A stretch of 41,884 nucleotides of DNA from an uncultured Selenomonadales bacterium (GTDB taxonomy: Bacteria > Bacillota > Negativicutes > Acidaminococcales > Acidaminococcaceae), in the NCBI GenBank assembly GCA_900316935.1, contig ONEW01000019.1, positions 1 through 41,884 on the forward strand. The letters are read 5' to 3'. Each line of letters opens with the position of its first letter. Positions within the stretch are counted from its first letter, which is position 1. Below the pieces are notes generated by a model, which worked only from the letters and a program-made list of their open reading frames with translations, was not told the DNA's origin and made no database searches. The translations under genes were made by a program, and so were the position numbers. Below, piece after piece: positions 1 through 7,750 of this stretch.

Positions 1-70
1 TTGTTTCGAAATTATATGACCTGGTCTGTTCCCGTTTCCGGAAACATGACCCGCACATTTATCTGGTTCG

Positions 71-93
71 TTGTTATTCAGTTTTCAAGGTTC
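71..93 (-). promoter_or_regulatory. rRNA leader/spacer-like motif (boxA-type region)
   Basis: Read on the minus strand, this stretch contains GAACCTTGAAAACTGAATAA. From memory, CTTTGAAAACTGAA-type sequences are common in the 16S leader and the 16S-23S spacer of Firmicutes rRNA operons. It lies just downstream of the radical SAM gene, and the window ends 70 bases later, so no rRNA is visible. The rest of 1-114 holds a 12-bp palindrome (GTTTCCGGAAAC, about 35-46) and no gene I can support. Confidence 0.35.
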
Positions 94-114
94 CTGCCGC
101 GATTCTCGCGACTT

Positions 115-1893
115 CTAAATAATATCATCCGGTTCGATTCTTGTCAACCGTTTTTTTGCATAATCCACCAAAAGGAACGCGCAGCCCTTTTCCAGGCTCC
201 AGGGATCCACATCGAACTCCTCGACGGCATAGTGTTTGTGCACGTCCCGCCAGTTTGTGAAGGCAAAGTCGGGCAGGTATTTCTGTACGGTCTCCCCGTT
301 CCGCCAGAAAGTGGTGACGCGCCCGTAGTTTTCCGCCGTATGCCAGCCCAGCCAGTCCGGTTTGAAACGGGGCATGGCGACACAGACGTCGAGCCGCAGC
401 AGTTCCTTCCCAACGGCAGCCTGCCCGGGCATGCGCTCTTCCATGTAATCCAGAAGCAGCCGTGCCGTATCGATGCCCGTATGTCCAAGGCCGCCGTAAC
501 CTTTTTCCCTATACCACAGGGTCAACCCGCGGTAAAAGGCGAACGCGTCGTCTTCGCCCGTACCGGACTGCCGGCCGCCTTCCCGTTCCAGATAACGCAG
601 CGTGAAGGGGAAGCGTCCGGAATTGGCCGTCAGGTCAAACACTTCGTCCATCCTCTTCAAGAACCGCAGTTCCGGATAGCCGATATAGTTGGTGGACAGG
701 ATTTCATACGGTTCGTGATCCATGAAGACCAGGCCGTCCTGCTCCTTCCGTCCTTCCATGACCGTTCCCGGCAGCACTTTCAAAAAACCGAGCTGCAGTG
801 CTTGCGGGTGCAGGGCATGCACTTCATTAAAGGAGCGGGCGAAACTGTCCATCCCTTCCAGCGGCAGGCCGGCGATGAGGTCCATGTGGATGTGCATGTT
901 CCCCGCCGCCAGGAGCTCTGCCACATTGTCCCGCAGCTTCCGCCAGTTGTCTTTGCGGCCGATGGCGTCCAGTACATCGGGATTGGTGCTCTGCACGCCG
1001 ATTTCCAGCTGGAAGCGGCCCGGCGGTACCGTTTTGAGGAAATCCACGACGCGGCGGTCCAGCAGGTCGCCCTTGATTTCGAAATGGAAGGTCGTGTCCG
1101 TCCGGGCGGCCGCCAGATGTTCCCAAATCGGCAGATAATGGGATTCATCGAGATTGTATGTGCGGTCGACAAATTTCACGAGAGGGACGCCGGCAGCCAT
1201 CATGCGGTCCAGGTCATCCAGGACCAGCGGCACGCTGCGGCAGCGGACCATACGGGAAAGGCCGGACAGACAGTAGGCGCAGTGGAACGGGCAGCCGCGG
1301 CTGCTTTCGTAGTAGACGATCTTGTGCTGCCGCACGACGTCATCCAAATCGGGGTACGGGAACGGCAGTACGTCCAAATCCTCCACAACGACCGGGGCGG
1401 CCGGAGCGGCGACGGAGCCGTCCTGCCGCCGGAACGCGAAACCGGCAGGTGCCTCGAAGGCCTGCACCACCCCGGTACGGGTGAGGCCGGGCTGCCTCTT
1501 CACGAAACGTTCCAACTCATTCAGGAAGGCCGGAACCAGGACATCCCCTTCCCCGCAGACCACATAGTCGAGGGCCGGGCAGGCCGCCAGGGTCCGGGCC
1601 GGATGGAACAGGACCTCGGGCCCGCCGGCGAACACAACGCACCCCGGCAGGACCTTGCGCACCAGTTCTGCCAGTTCCAGCACATACGAGCGGTTCCAGA
1701 TATGCACCTCGAACCCGATGGCGTCCGGTTCCGCTTCCGTCAGGCGCGCCAGCACAGACAGCACCGGTTCGTTGACCGACACTTCGACCAAGGCTGTGTC
1801 CAGCCCGTTCCGCCGGCAGTTCTCCTGAATGTACCGGACCCCCAGGGCCGTATGGATGTATTTGCTGTTCGTTCCGACAAAGACCGTCTTCAT
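115..1893 (-). CDS. B12-binding radical SAM protein (DUF4080-type)
   Basis: This is a 592-residue cytosolic protein of the cobalamin-binding radical SAM class. The N-terminal ~130 residues (MKTVFVGTNSKYIHTALG...) look like a B12-binding Rossmann domain. The radical SAM cluster motif CPFHCAYC (Cys201, 205, 208) follows, and then a TIM-barrel half with GIGxQS-like and GLPLEG segments. The C-terminal third matches the DUF4080 architecture common in anaerobic Firmicutes. The substrate is unknown; related proteins do methylations or ring rearrangements, but nothing here identifies the reaction. I chose ATG 1893 over an in-frame upstream ATG at 1947 because GGGAGG lies at the right distance (1901-1906) and the family starts at MKTV. 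It is divergent from pepF. A weak -10 (TACAAT, 1924-1929) precedes it. Confidence 0.85.
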   Translation of the reverse strand: MKTVFVGTNSKYIHTALGVRYIQENCRRNGLDTALVEVSVNEPVLSVLARLTEAEPDAIGFEVHIWNRSYVLELAELVRKVLPGCVVFAGGPEVLFHPARTLAACPALDYVVCGEGDVLVPAFLNELERFVKRQPGLTRTGVVQAFEAPAGFAFRRQDGSVAAPAAPVVVEDLDVLPFPYPDLDDVVRQHKIVYYESSRGCPFHCAYCLSGLSRMVRCRSVPLVLDDLDRMMAAGVPLVKFVDRTYNLDESHYLPIWEHLAAARTDTTFHFEIKGDLLDRRVVDFLKTVPPGRFQLEIGVQSTNPDVLDAIGRKDNWRKLRDNVAELLAAGNMHIHMDLIAGLPLEGMDSFARSFNEVHALHPQALQLGFLKVLPGTVMEGRKEQDGLVFMDHEPYEILSTNYIGYPELRFLKRMDEVFDLTANSGRFPFTLRYLEREGGRQSGTGEDDAFAFYRGLTLWYREKGYGGLGHTGIDTARLLLDYMEERMPGQAAVGKELLRLDVCVAMPRFKPDWLGWHTAENYGRVTTFWRNGETVQKYLPDFAFTNWRDVHKHYAVEEFDVDPWSLEKGCAFLLVDYAKKRLTRIEPDDII

Positions 1894-1946
1894 TTCGCTA
1901 CCTCCCATTGGGTTTTCCTTACTATTGTACCCCAAATCCGTCTCCA

Positions 1947-1976
1947 TTGACAGGGTACACCTTCGTGCCGTAAACT
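1947..1976 (+). promoter_or_regulatory. Candidate pepF promoter
   Basis: TTGACA (1947-1952), an 18-base spacer, then TAAACT (1971-1976), 74 bases upstream of the pepF ATG. The -35 is perfect and the -10 matches four of six. A GTACCC...GGGTAC inverted repeat (about 1927-1932 and 1953-1958) lies between the two divergent genes and partly within this promoter. Confidence 0.45.
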
Positions 1977-2049
1977 GGTAACGTACGGTCGTCGGGTCGC
2001 ACCATCAGGACGCCCGGCAATCTGTCTGTTGAATACAAAGGAGAACACC

Positions 2050-3903
2050 ATGAACACACCGGAACACGGAAGCAAAACGGATCGGAAGGACATTCCGGCC
2101 GCGTACAAATGGAAGATTGAAGACATTTACGCCTCCCCTGCCGACTGGGAAAAGGCCAGCGGCGTGCTGCGCGAATTGATTCAGGACATGGAAGCCCTGC
2201 AAGGCTCCCTGTCCTCCCGGGAAACCCTGCTGAAGGCCCTGCGCCTGAAAGACCACCTATCGCAGGAAATTGAAAAGATTTACGCCTACGCCCGGCTGCA
2301 GCAGGATGCGGACAACGGCAATGCCGCCGTCCAGGCACTGGCCGGCAAGGCGGAAAGCCTGCTGGCCGCCTACGGCCACGCCGTATCCTTTGTGGACTCG
2401 GAAATCCTGGCCCTGAAGCCGGAAGAACGGCAGGCCCTCATCCAGGATCCGGACTTTTCCGATTATGACTTCTATTTAAAGGACCTGGAACGCCAGTCCC
2501 CCCATATCCTTCCCTCGGAGGAAGAAGCCCTGCTGGCGCAGAGCCAGCTCGCCACGACGGCCGGGAGCAGTGCCTTCCGCGCCCTCGTCAGTGCCGACAT
2601 GGCCTTCCCCGACATCACGGACGGCGAAGGCAATCCGGCCACGGTCAGTGAAGGCAGCTACATGCTGAACATGTCTGCCCCGGACCGTGTTCTGCGGGAA
2701 AATTCCTTCCGCGCCCTCATGGGCACGTACGGAAAGTTCCACAACACCCTGGCTGCCACGCTGACCGGCACGTGCCGCAGCAGTTACTTCTACGCCCGGG
2801 CACGCCACTATAAGGACACCATGGAAGCCTGCCTGGCCGGGGAAAACATTCCGGCGTCCCTCTACCGGAACCTCATCGACACCATCCACCGGAACCTGGA
2901 ACCCCTGCACGAATACATCCGTTTGAAGAAAGCCGTGCTCGGCTATGACGAGCTGCATTACTATGACCTCTACGTGCCCCTGTCCCAGGCCGGCAGTGAA
3001 AGCTTCGCCTGCGACTACGGAACGGCCTGCGCCAAAGTCCTCGAAGCCTTGCAGCCCCTGGGCAAAGACTACGTCGCCACGCTCCGGAAAGGCATGGACG
3101 AAGGCTGGATTGACATTTACGAAAACAAGGGCAAACGGAGCGGCGCCTATTCCTGGGGCCTCTACGACGTACATCCCTACGTGCTGCTCAACTTCCAGCC
3201 CCGCTATTCGAGCATCAGCACCATCGCCCACGAACTGGGCCACTCCCTGCACAGCTGGTACTCCGCCCGCACACAGCCTTACGCGAAGTCCGACTACACC
3301 ATCTTCTGCGCCGAAGTCGCCTCCACAACGAACGAGAACCTGCTCTTGGAGTACATGCTGCAGCGCGCCACGAAGGAACAGAAGATCTACCTGCTGAACC
3401 AGTTCCTCGAAGCCGTGCGCACGACCGTCTACCGCCAGGTGCAGTTTGCCGAGTTCGAGCAGTACATCCACGACAAAATCACGGCCGGCGGAACGCTGCA
3501 GGCCGAGGATCTGGAAAACAACTGGCGCGAAAGCAACCGCACCTATTACGGACCGGCCCTGTTCATCGACCCGGAACTGGGCAGCGAATGGAGCCGTATC
3601 CCCCACTTCTACACGCCGTTCTACGTCTATAAATATGCGACGGGGTATGCCGCCGCCACGGCCTTCAGCCAGGCCATCCTGGACGAAGCGGCAGCCCGCC
3701 GCGGAGACGGCCGGGACCTGACGCAGGAAAAGGATTCCGCTGTCGCCCGCTACCTGGAATTCCTCCATTCCGGCGGCAGCGACTACTCCCTCAACCTGTT
3801 GAAGCGGGCCGGTGTGGATCTGGCGACCCCCGCTCCCGTCCAGATTACGCTGGACAAGTTCGCCGTCAAACTGGCCGAGCTGAAAGAGCTCCTGGGCCGG
3901 TGA
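2050..3903 (+). CDS. pepF: Oligoendopeptidase F (M3 family)
   Basis: This 617-residue zinc metallopeptidase hydrolyses short peptides in the cytosol, feeding amino-acid use. The M3 signature HELGH is at residues 394-398 (two His ligands and the catalytic Glu395), followed by the downstream Glu in a CAEVASTTNE segment that supplies the third ligand. The N-terminal ~200 residues are the family's helical domain (DIPAAYKWKIEDIY...), and length is normal for PepF (about 600). ATG 2050 is chosen because AAAGGAGA sits 6-12 bases upstream; a TTG at 2029 in the same frame lacks a site. It is the only confident plus-strand gene in the window and is convergent with the GT39 operon, sharing its terminator. 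Confidence 0.95.
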   Translation: MNTPEHGSKTDRKDIPAAYKWKIEDIYASPADWEKASGVLRELIQDMEALQGSLSSRETLLKALRLKDHLSQEIEKIYAYARLQQDADNGNAAVQALAGKAESLLAAYGHAVSFVDSEILALKPEERQALIQDPDFSDYDFYLKDLERQSPHILPSEEEALLAQSQLATTAGSSAFRALVSADMAFPDITDGEGNPATVSEGSYMLNMSAPDRVLRENSFRALMGTYGKFHNTLAATLTGTCRSSYFYARARHYKDTMEACLAGENIPASLYRNLIDTIHRNLEPLHEYIRLKKAVLGYDELHYYDLYVPLSQAGSESFACDYGTACAKVLEALQPLGKDYVATLRKGMDEGWIDIYENKGKRSGAYSWGLYDVHPYVLLNFQPRYSSISTIAHELGHSLHSWYSARTQPYAKSDYTIFCAEVASTTNENLLLEYMLQRATKEQKIYLLNQFLEAVRTTVYRQVQFAEFEQYIHDKITAGGTLQAEDLENNWRESNRTYYGPALFIDPELGSEWSRIPHFYTPFYVYKYATGYAAATAFSQAILDEAAARRGDGRDLTQEKDSAVARYLEFLHSGGSDYSLNLLKRAGVDLATPAPVQITLDKFAVKLAELKELLGR

Positions 3904-3934
3904 TGTATCGCCCGCAAACCGCAACCGCAGCCAT

Positions 3935-3972
3935 AAAAAAGGCGTCTGCCGTACGTACGGCAGACGCCTTTT
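3935..3972. terminator. Bidirectional rho-independent terminator
   Basis: A perfect inverted repeat, GGCGTCTGCCGTAC followed by its complement (3941-3954 / 3955-3968), is flanked by AAAAAA on the left and TTTT on the right. It can stop both pepF (plus) and the long minus-strand operon ending with the GT39 gene at 3980. Confidence 0.9.
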
Positions 3973-3979
3973 CGGGTTT

Positions 3980-5632
3980 TCAAGGGGTTTTCCCCTGCTT
4001 TTTCCTGGCCGCGCCCTTTTCCGTTTCGGCAGGAGACGGTTCCTTTTCCGTTACAGCGGGAGCCGGTTGTCCGCGCACGATGCAGGAATACAGGACGAGG
4101 CCGCCCTGTTCTGTCTCCTTCTGCCATTCCGTTCCCCCGAGGACACCGGCATACCGGTCGAACGCAGGCTGCGGCAGCACGATGAATTTCGAACCTTCAT
4201 CTTCCCGGAAGGAGGCCACAGACCGGGCATCCGCCGGATTCAGTACCAGGCCTGGATTGCCGCTGTAGAAGGCCAGGGCCGGACGATACTCCGGCAAGGT
4301 GTACAGCGTGACCGCCTGCCCCGCCGAGCGTGTACGGAACTCTTCCGCCACGGACCGGACAATGAAGGTCCCCGGCACAACGGGCAGGAAGAAGGAATAG
4401 GCGACGACCATGGTCAGGATGGCCGCTGCCGCATGGAGCCACTCACCCAGGGCGGCATCCTTGTAAAGCAGCAGCGCGATAGCGACGGCGATTCCGAACA
4501 GTACCGTAATGCCGGCCATGACGAAGGAACCGAAGGCCAGCTGCGGAAGCGGGCGCAGCACCCGGATCCAGGCCACGGCGGCCACTGCAAAGGTAAGGAT
4601 GCTCAGCACGGCCCAGCCCATGTGGTTACGGCCGTCCTCCTTGCGCATACGGTCCAGGTTCCAGCCGATCATGACCGCAAGCGGCGGAAAGGTCAGGACG
4701 ATGGATGTCGCAAACTGCCGGCTGCAGATTGTGAACAACAGGAACGTGATGAACCACCACACCTGGTAGAACAGGAGGATTTCCAAATCCGAGGTACGGC
4801 TTTCGCAGATCGTATCCTTCAGGGACTTGAGCATCAGGCCCGTCCAGGGAAACATGCCCGCCAGCAGCACCGGCACGTAGAACCAGAGCGGGTTGCCGGA
4901 ATCCGGGGCCGCCAGGGAGACGAGGCCGAAATCACGGAACCGGAAAAATTCCGTCAAAAACGGCATGCCCTGCAGGTAGAATTTGGTGCCGGCCCAGGGG
5001 ATGCACAGTACGAGGAACAGTACGATGCCCCGCAGCAGATGCATGCGGCCCAGCAGGTGGACCTGCCCTGTCAAGATCAGGTAGGCCGGAATGATGAGGA
5101 CAGGAAACATGAGGGTCCAGGGTCCGTCAGCGAGGACGCTCAGGGCGCAGAACACATACATCCCCCAGTAATGTCTCCGGATGAAGCAGAGAAGCGTCAA
5201 CGGTACAAAGAACAGCAGACCGCCGAAAAGGACGGCCGTCTTCACAGTGAAAAAGGTAAGCATCGCCGTCCCGAACACCATACCGGCCCAGAACCCGGAT
5301 CGTTCGTTGAACGTGTGGGTCGTCGTGATGTAGATGGCCATGGTGAGCAAAATGGTTCCCAGGGCAGCCGGCAGGCGCACGGCGAATTCCGTCGCGCCGA
5401 ACACATCGATACTCAGGGCGCTCAGGATATAGGACAGGGGCGCCAGTCCCAGGACGAACTTGTCAAAGAGCCTCGGGGACAGGAAATTGCCCGCTTCGGC
5501 CATCTCCCTCGCCACCTCCCCGAAAGCGGCTTCGTAAGGGTTGCGCAGAGGCAGGCTGCCAATGCCGAAAAGCAGGGTAATGCCGGTCAGGGCCAGCAGC
5601 ACGAAAAAGACATTGCGTGTGACGCTCTTCAT
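3980..5632 (-). CDS. GT39/ArnT-like membrane glycosyltransferase, atypical active site
   Basis: This 550-residue polytopic membrane protein has about eleven hydrophobic segments followed by a soluble C-terminal part (about 430-550), as in the PMT/ArnT GT-C family. These enzymes move a sugar from an undecaprenyl or dolichyl phosphate carrier to lipid or protein outside the inner membrane. The first loop, NPYEAAFGEVAREMAEAGNF, aligns with the family's PDExRYxEIxREM motif, but the catalytic Asp position is Tyr33 and the usual KPPL motif reads LAPL. The protein may therefore be inactive or use different chemistry. The tail is Lys/Glu/Pro-rich. ATG 5632 has AAGGAG upstream. It is the last gene of the operon, 11 bases after the UPF0104 gene; together they suggest envelope lipid or polysaccharide modification. 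Confidence 0.75.
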   Translation of the reverse strand: MKSVTRNVFFVLLALTGITLLFGIGSLPLRNPYEAAFGEVAREMAEAGNFLSPRLFDKFVLGLAPLSYILSALSIDVFGATEFAVRLPAALGTILLTMAIYITTTHTFNERSGFWAGMVFGTAMLTFFTVKTAVLFGGLLFFVPLTLLCFIRRHYWGMYVFCALSVLADGPWTLMFPVLIIPAYLILTGQVHLLGRMHLLRGIVLFLVLCIPWAGTKFYLQGMPFLTEFFRFRDFGLVSLAAPDSGNPLWFYVPVLLAGMFPWTGLMLKSLKDTICESRTSDLEILLFYQVWWFITFLLFTICSRQFATSIVLTFPPLAVMIGWNLDRMRKEDGRNHMGWAVLSILTFAVAAVAWIRVLRPLPQLAFGSFVMAGITVLFGIAVAIALLLYKDAALGEWLHAAAAILTMVVAYSFFLPVVPGTFIVRSVAEEFRTRSAGQAVTLYTLPEYRPALAFYSGNPGLVLNPADARSVASFREDEGSKFIVLPQPAFDRYAGVLGGTEWQKETEQGGLVLYSCIVRGQPAPAVTEKEPSPAETEKGAARKKQGKTP

Positions 5633-5643
5633 AAAGCACTCCT

Positions 5644-6744
5644 TCAGGAAACTCCTCCGTCCTTGCCATGCGGCAGTGGTTCTTCCTCTTCCGTCCTGTT
5701 CAGTTTATGCAGGGACTGGTTTTCCACGGCCTTGTTCTTCAAGGCCTGCTGCTTCATATGCTGCTCCGCAACGGAAAGGACATTGGAACCGAACGCGCGC
5801 AGGGTGATCACAGCGCCCAGCATGAACGGGACATATTCCGCTGTGAAGCGCCACAGGACGGCCAGGATGCCGACCGTGCCGCTCGGTACGACGTTCGAGA
5901 ACAGGACGACGAACCCGGCTTCCGCCACACCGCTGCCGCCAGGCGTCGGCGTGAAATACAGGACCAGGTTCAGCAGATACAGACGGCCCATGGTCAGGAT
6001 CCAGTCGAAATGGAATTTCAGGGCCGTGAAATAACAGGGAACCGTCATATAGATGAATGTCAGGCTCAGGCCGGATTCGACAAAAGCACGGAACACCATG
6101 AGTGGCTGTCTGCCCATGATGTAGACGGCATGCCGGAAGTCATGGTAGGCCCGGAAGGCCTGGCGGCGCCGTTCGTGGCTGATATGGCGCGAGGCGCTGT
6201 AGATGGCGCGCTCCGGATAATCCGTGTGCATGAGCAGCACCGCCGCAATCGGCAGCGCCAGGAACAGGGCGCAGAAGAACGTGATGACCGGCATGGGGAT
6301 CCACATGGTGATGCCCTTGTCGATGCTCATGAAAAACGGCAGCATAAGGATCAGGAAGGTGATCGACATGAGCGTCCGCACCAGGATGATGACCGTCGAA
6401 CGCGTGACAGGCACGCCGGCCCGCCGCATGAACATGATCTGCGCAATCGCTCCGCCCGTCGCGCCAGGCGTAACCAGGGCAAGAAAATAGTTGCTCAGGA
6501 CGACCTTGACAACATCGGACAATCCCAAGTGTTCATCCGTCACTCTGGCCAGGGTCACAAGACGCATCCCATCGAAAAAGAGGCCGATCGTCAGCGACCC
6601 CAGCGCCATCAGCACGCACTGCGGGGAAAACAGGCTCAGATACTGCAGGGCCCGTATGTCAAATGTGAAATAGATGACGGCCGCCGAAATCAGGACGACC
6701 AGTCCAACCAGAAGAATGATCCTTTTGTATAACTTGTTATGCAT
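5644..6744 (-). CDS. UPF0104/LPG-synthase-TM (flippase-like) membrane protein
   Basis: A 366-residue integral membrane protein of the family that forms the flippase-like domain of lysylphosphatidylglycerol synthase (AglD/MprF N-terminal type). Family features seen here are LSNYFLALVTPGATGGAIAQ at about 85-105 and the later LYFTPTPGGSGVAEAGF motif. It has about eight membrane spans and a short charged C-terminal tail, with no catalytic aminoacyl-transferase domain. Stand-alone members are usually tied to lipid or lipid-linked sugar translocation. Its position directly before a GT39-type protein (11-base gap) fits that idea, but substrate is unknown. The start at ATG 6744 has only a weak GGTGGG site. 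Confidence 0.8.
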   Translation of the reverse strand: MHNKLYKRIILLVGLVVLISAAVIYFTFDIRALQYLSLFSPQCVLMALGSLTIGLFFDGMRLVTLARVTDEHLGLSDVVKVVLSNYFLALVTPGATGGAIAQIMFMRRAGVPVTRSTVIILVRTLMSITFLILMLPFFMSIDKGITMWIPMPVITFFCALFLALPIAAVLLMHTDYPERAIYSASRHISHERRRQAFRAYHDFRHAVYIMGRQPLMVFRAFVESGLSLTFIYMTVPCYFTALKFHFDWILTMGRLYLLNLVLYFTPTPGGSGVAEAGFVVLFSNVVPSGTVGILAVLWRFTAEYVPFMLGAVITLRAFGSNVLSVAEQHMKQQALKNKAVENQSLHKLNRTEEEEPLPHGKDGGVS

Positions 6745-6771
6745 TACGCACCCACCAGGTTTAGTGATGTA

Positions 6772-7749
6772 CTACAAACTTTTGGTATTCGCAAAATGCA
6801 GCTTGACGAAATGGGCCAGCTTGTCACGGCCGAACCGGGCAGCAAGCCGCGCCGCGGCATCCGTGGCCGCGCTGCCGCCCCCTTTGGGCAGGGCCGGCAC
6901 ACCGGCTTCCGCCGCCAGTTGTTCCATGGCGCGCAGGAAACAGGCCCGGGCCAGCACGCTGGCCGCGGCCACGGCGATATCCTCTTCCGCCCGCGGCCGG
7001 CAATAGGTTGTGACATTCGGGCAGGTCTCCCCCATTTTCCGCAGGATCCCGTCCGCCCGCATGAATTGGTCGATCAGGGCCAGCCGGCAGGCCGGGATCC
7101 GGCGTCCCACTTCGGACAGGACATCGGCATGGGCCTGTACCAGGAGGGCGTTCAGGGATTCCCCCCGCACGCGGTATTGCGCGTAAACCGCGTTGTATTC
7201 CTCCGGGAGGAGGGTCTTCACACTGCAGGCCAGGACATGCTCCCGGATGAAAGGGGCCAGACTGGAAATCCTGGCGTCGGACAGGTTTTTACAATCCCGC
7301 ACGCCACCTTTGATCAGGGCCGCGCCGCACCGCTCGTCGATGCACACGGCCGCTGCCACCAGCGGTCCGATATAGTCCCCTTTACCGGACTCGTCGCTGC
7401 CCATCCAGATTCCGTCGTACTCCGGCACCTCCCGCAGCAGGAATCCCGGTATACCCTTACGGATCGGATGCACCGTGGTGCTTGAAGCAGGAACCGCCGG
7501 TGCGGAAACAGTGGAAAAAGAAGGATCGAGCACCGCTGCCGCCAAAGCTTCCGCCTTTTCCTTCAAATCAGAAGCGGCGCCTCCCCAAATGGTTTTAACG
7601 CCTTTCTTTCCATTATATATATTTAGTGTAACTTTTTTAGTGTTTTCTGTCAAAACTAATTGCTTACCGTAATTGATGGATCTGACCCGGACCGCACCCA
7701 GGGAGGAAAACGCCTGGACGAGCCGGTCCACCAGTTTTTCGAAATCCAT
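6772..7749 (-). CDS. rnhC: Ribonuclease HIII
   Basis: This 325-residue cytosolic nuclease cuts the RNA strand of RNA-DNA hybrids. The N-terminal ~75 residues form the TBP-like substrate-binding domain of RNase HIII (as against HII), a Ser/Thr/Ala linker follows, and the catalytic RNase H type 2 domain begins with DESGKGD (119-125) carrying the first acidic residues. ATG 7749 is preferred because AAAAAGGTG precedes it; an in-frame upstream start would lie inside larC. Only one base separates it from the larC stop. The N-terminal coding region (about 7600-7680) is markedly AT-rich compared with its neighbours; see the promoter-like entry there. Confidence 0.93.
   Translation of the reverse strand: MDFEKLVDRLVQAFSSLGAVRVRSINYGKQLVLTENTKKVTLNIYNGKKGVKTIWGGAASDLKEKAEALAAAVLDPSFSTVSAPAVPASSTTVHPIRKGIPGFLLREVPEYDGIWMGSDESGKGDYIGPLVAAAVCIDERCGAALIKGGVRDCKNLSDARISSLAPFIREHVLACSVKTLLPEEYNAVYAQYRVRGESLNALLVQAHADVLSEVGRRIPACRLALIDQFMRADGILRKMGETCPNVTTYCRPRAEEDIAVAAASVLARACFLRAMEQLAAEAGVPALPKGGGSAATDAAARLAARFGRDKLAHFVKLHFANTKSL
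7612..7653 (-). promoter_or_regulatory. AT-rich island with promoter-like hexamers inside rnhC
   Basis: On the minus strand TTGACA (7648-7653) is followed after 17 bases by TACACT (7625-7630), and a perfect TATAAT (7612-7617) comes just after. These lie inside the rnhC coding sequence, in a stretch much richer in A/T than the rest. They could drive the downstream UPF0104-GT39 pair, or merely reflect Lys/Asn/Thr-rich coding. Confidence 0.3.
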
Positions 7750-7750
7750 G

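Noticed and set aside
3935..3972. The long perfect palindrome after pepF as a recombination or attachment site
   Set aside because: A/T runs on both sides and its place between convergent genes make it an ordinary bidirectional terminator.
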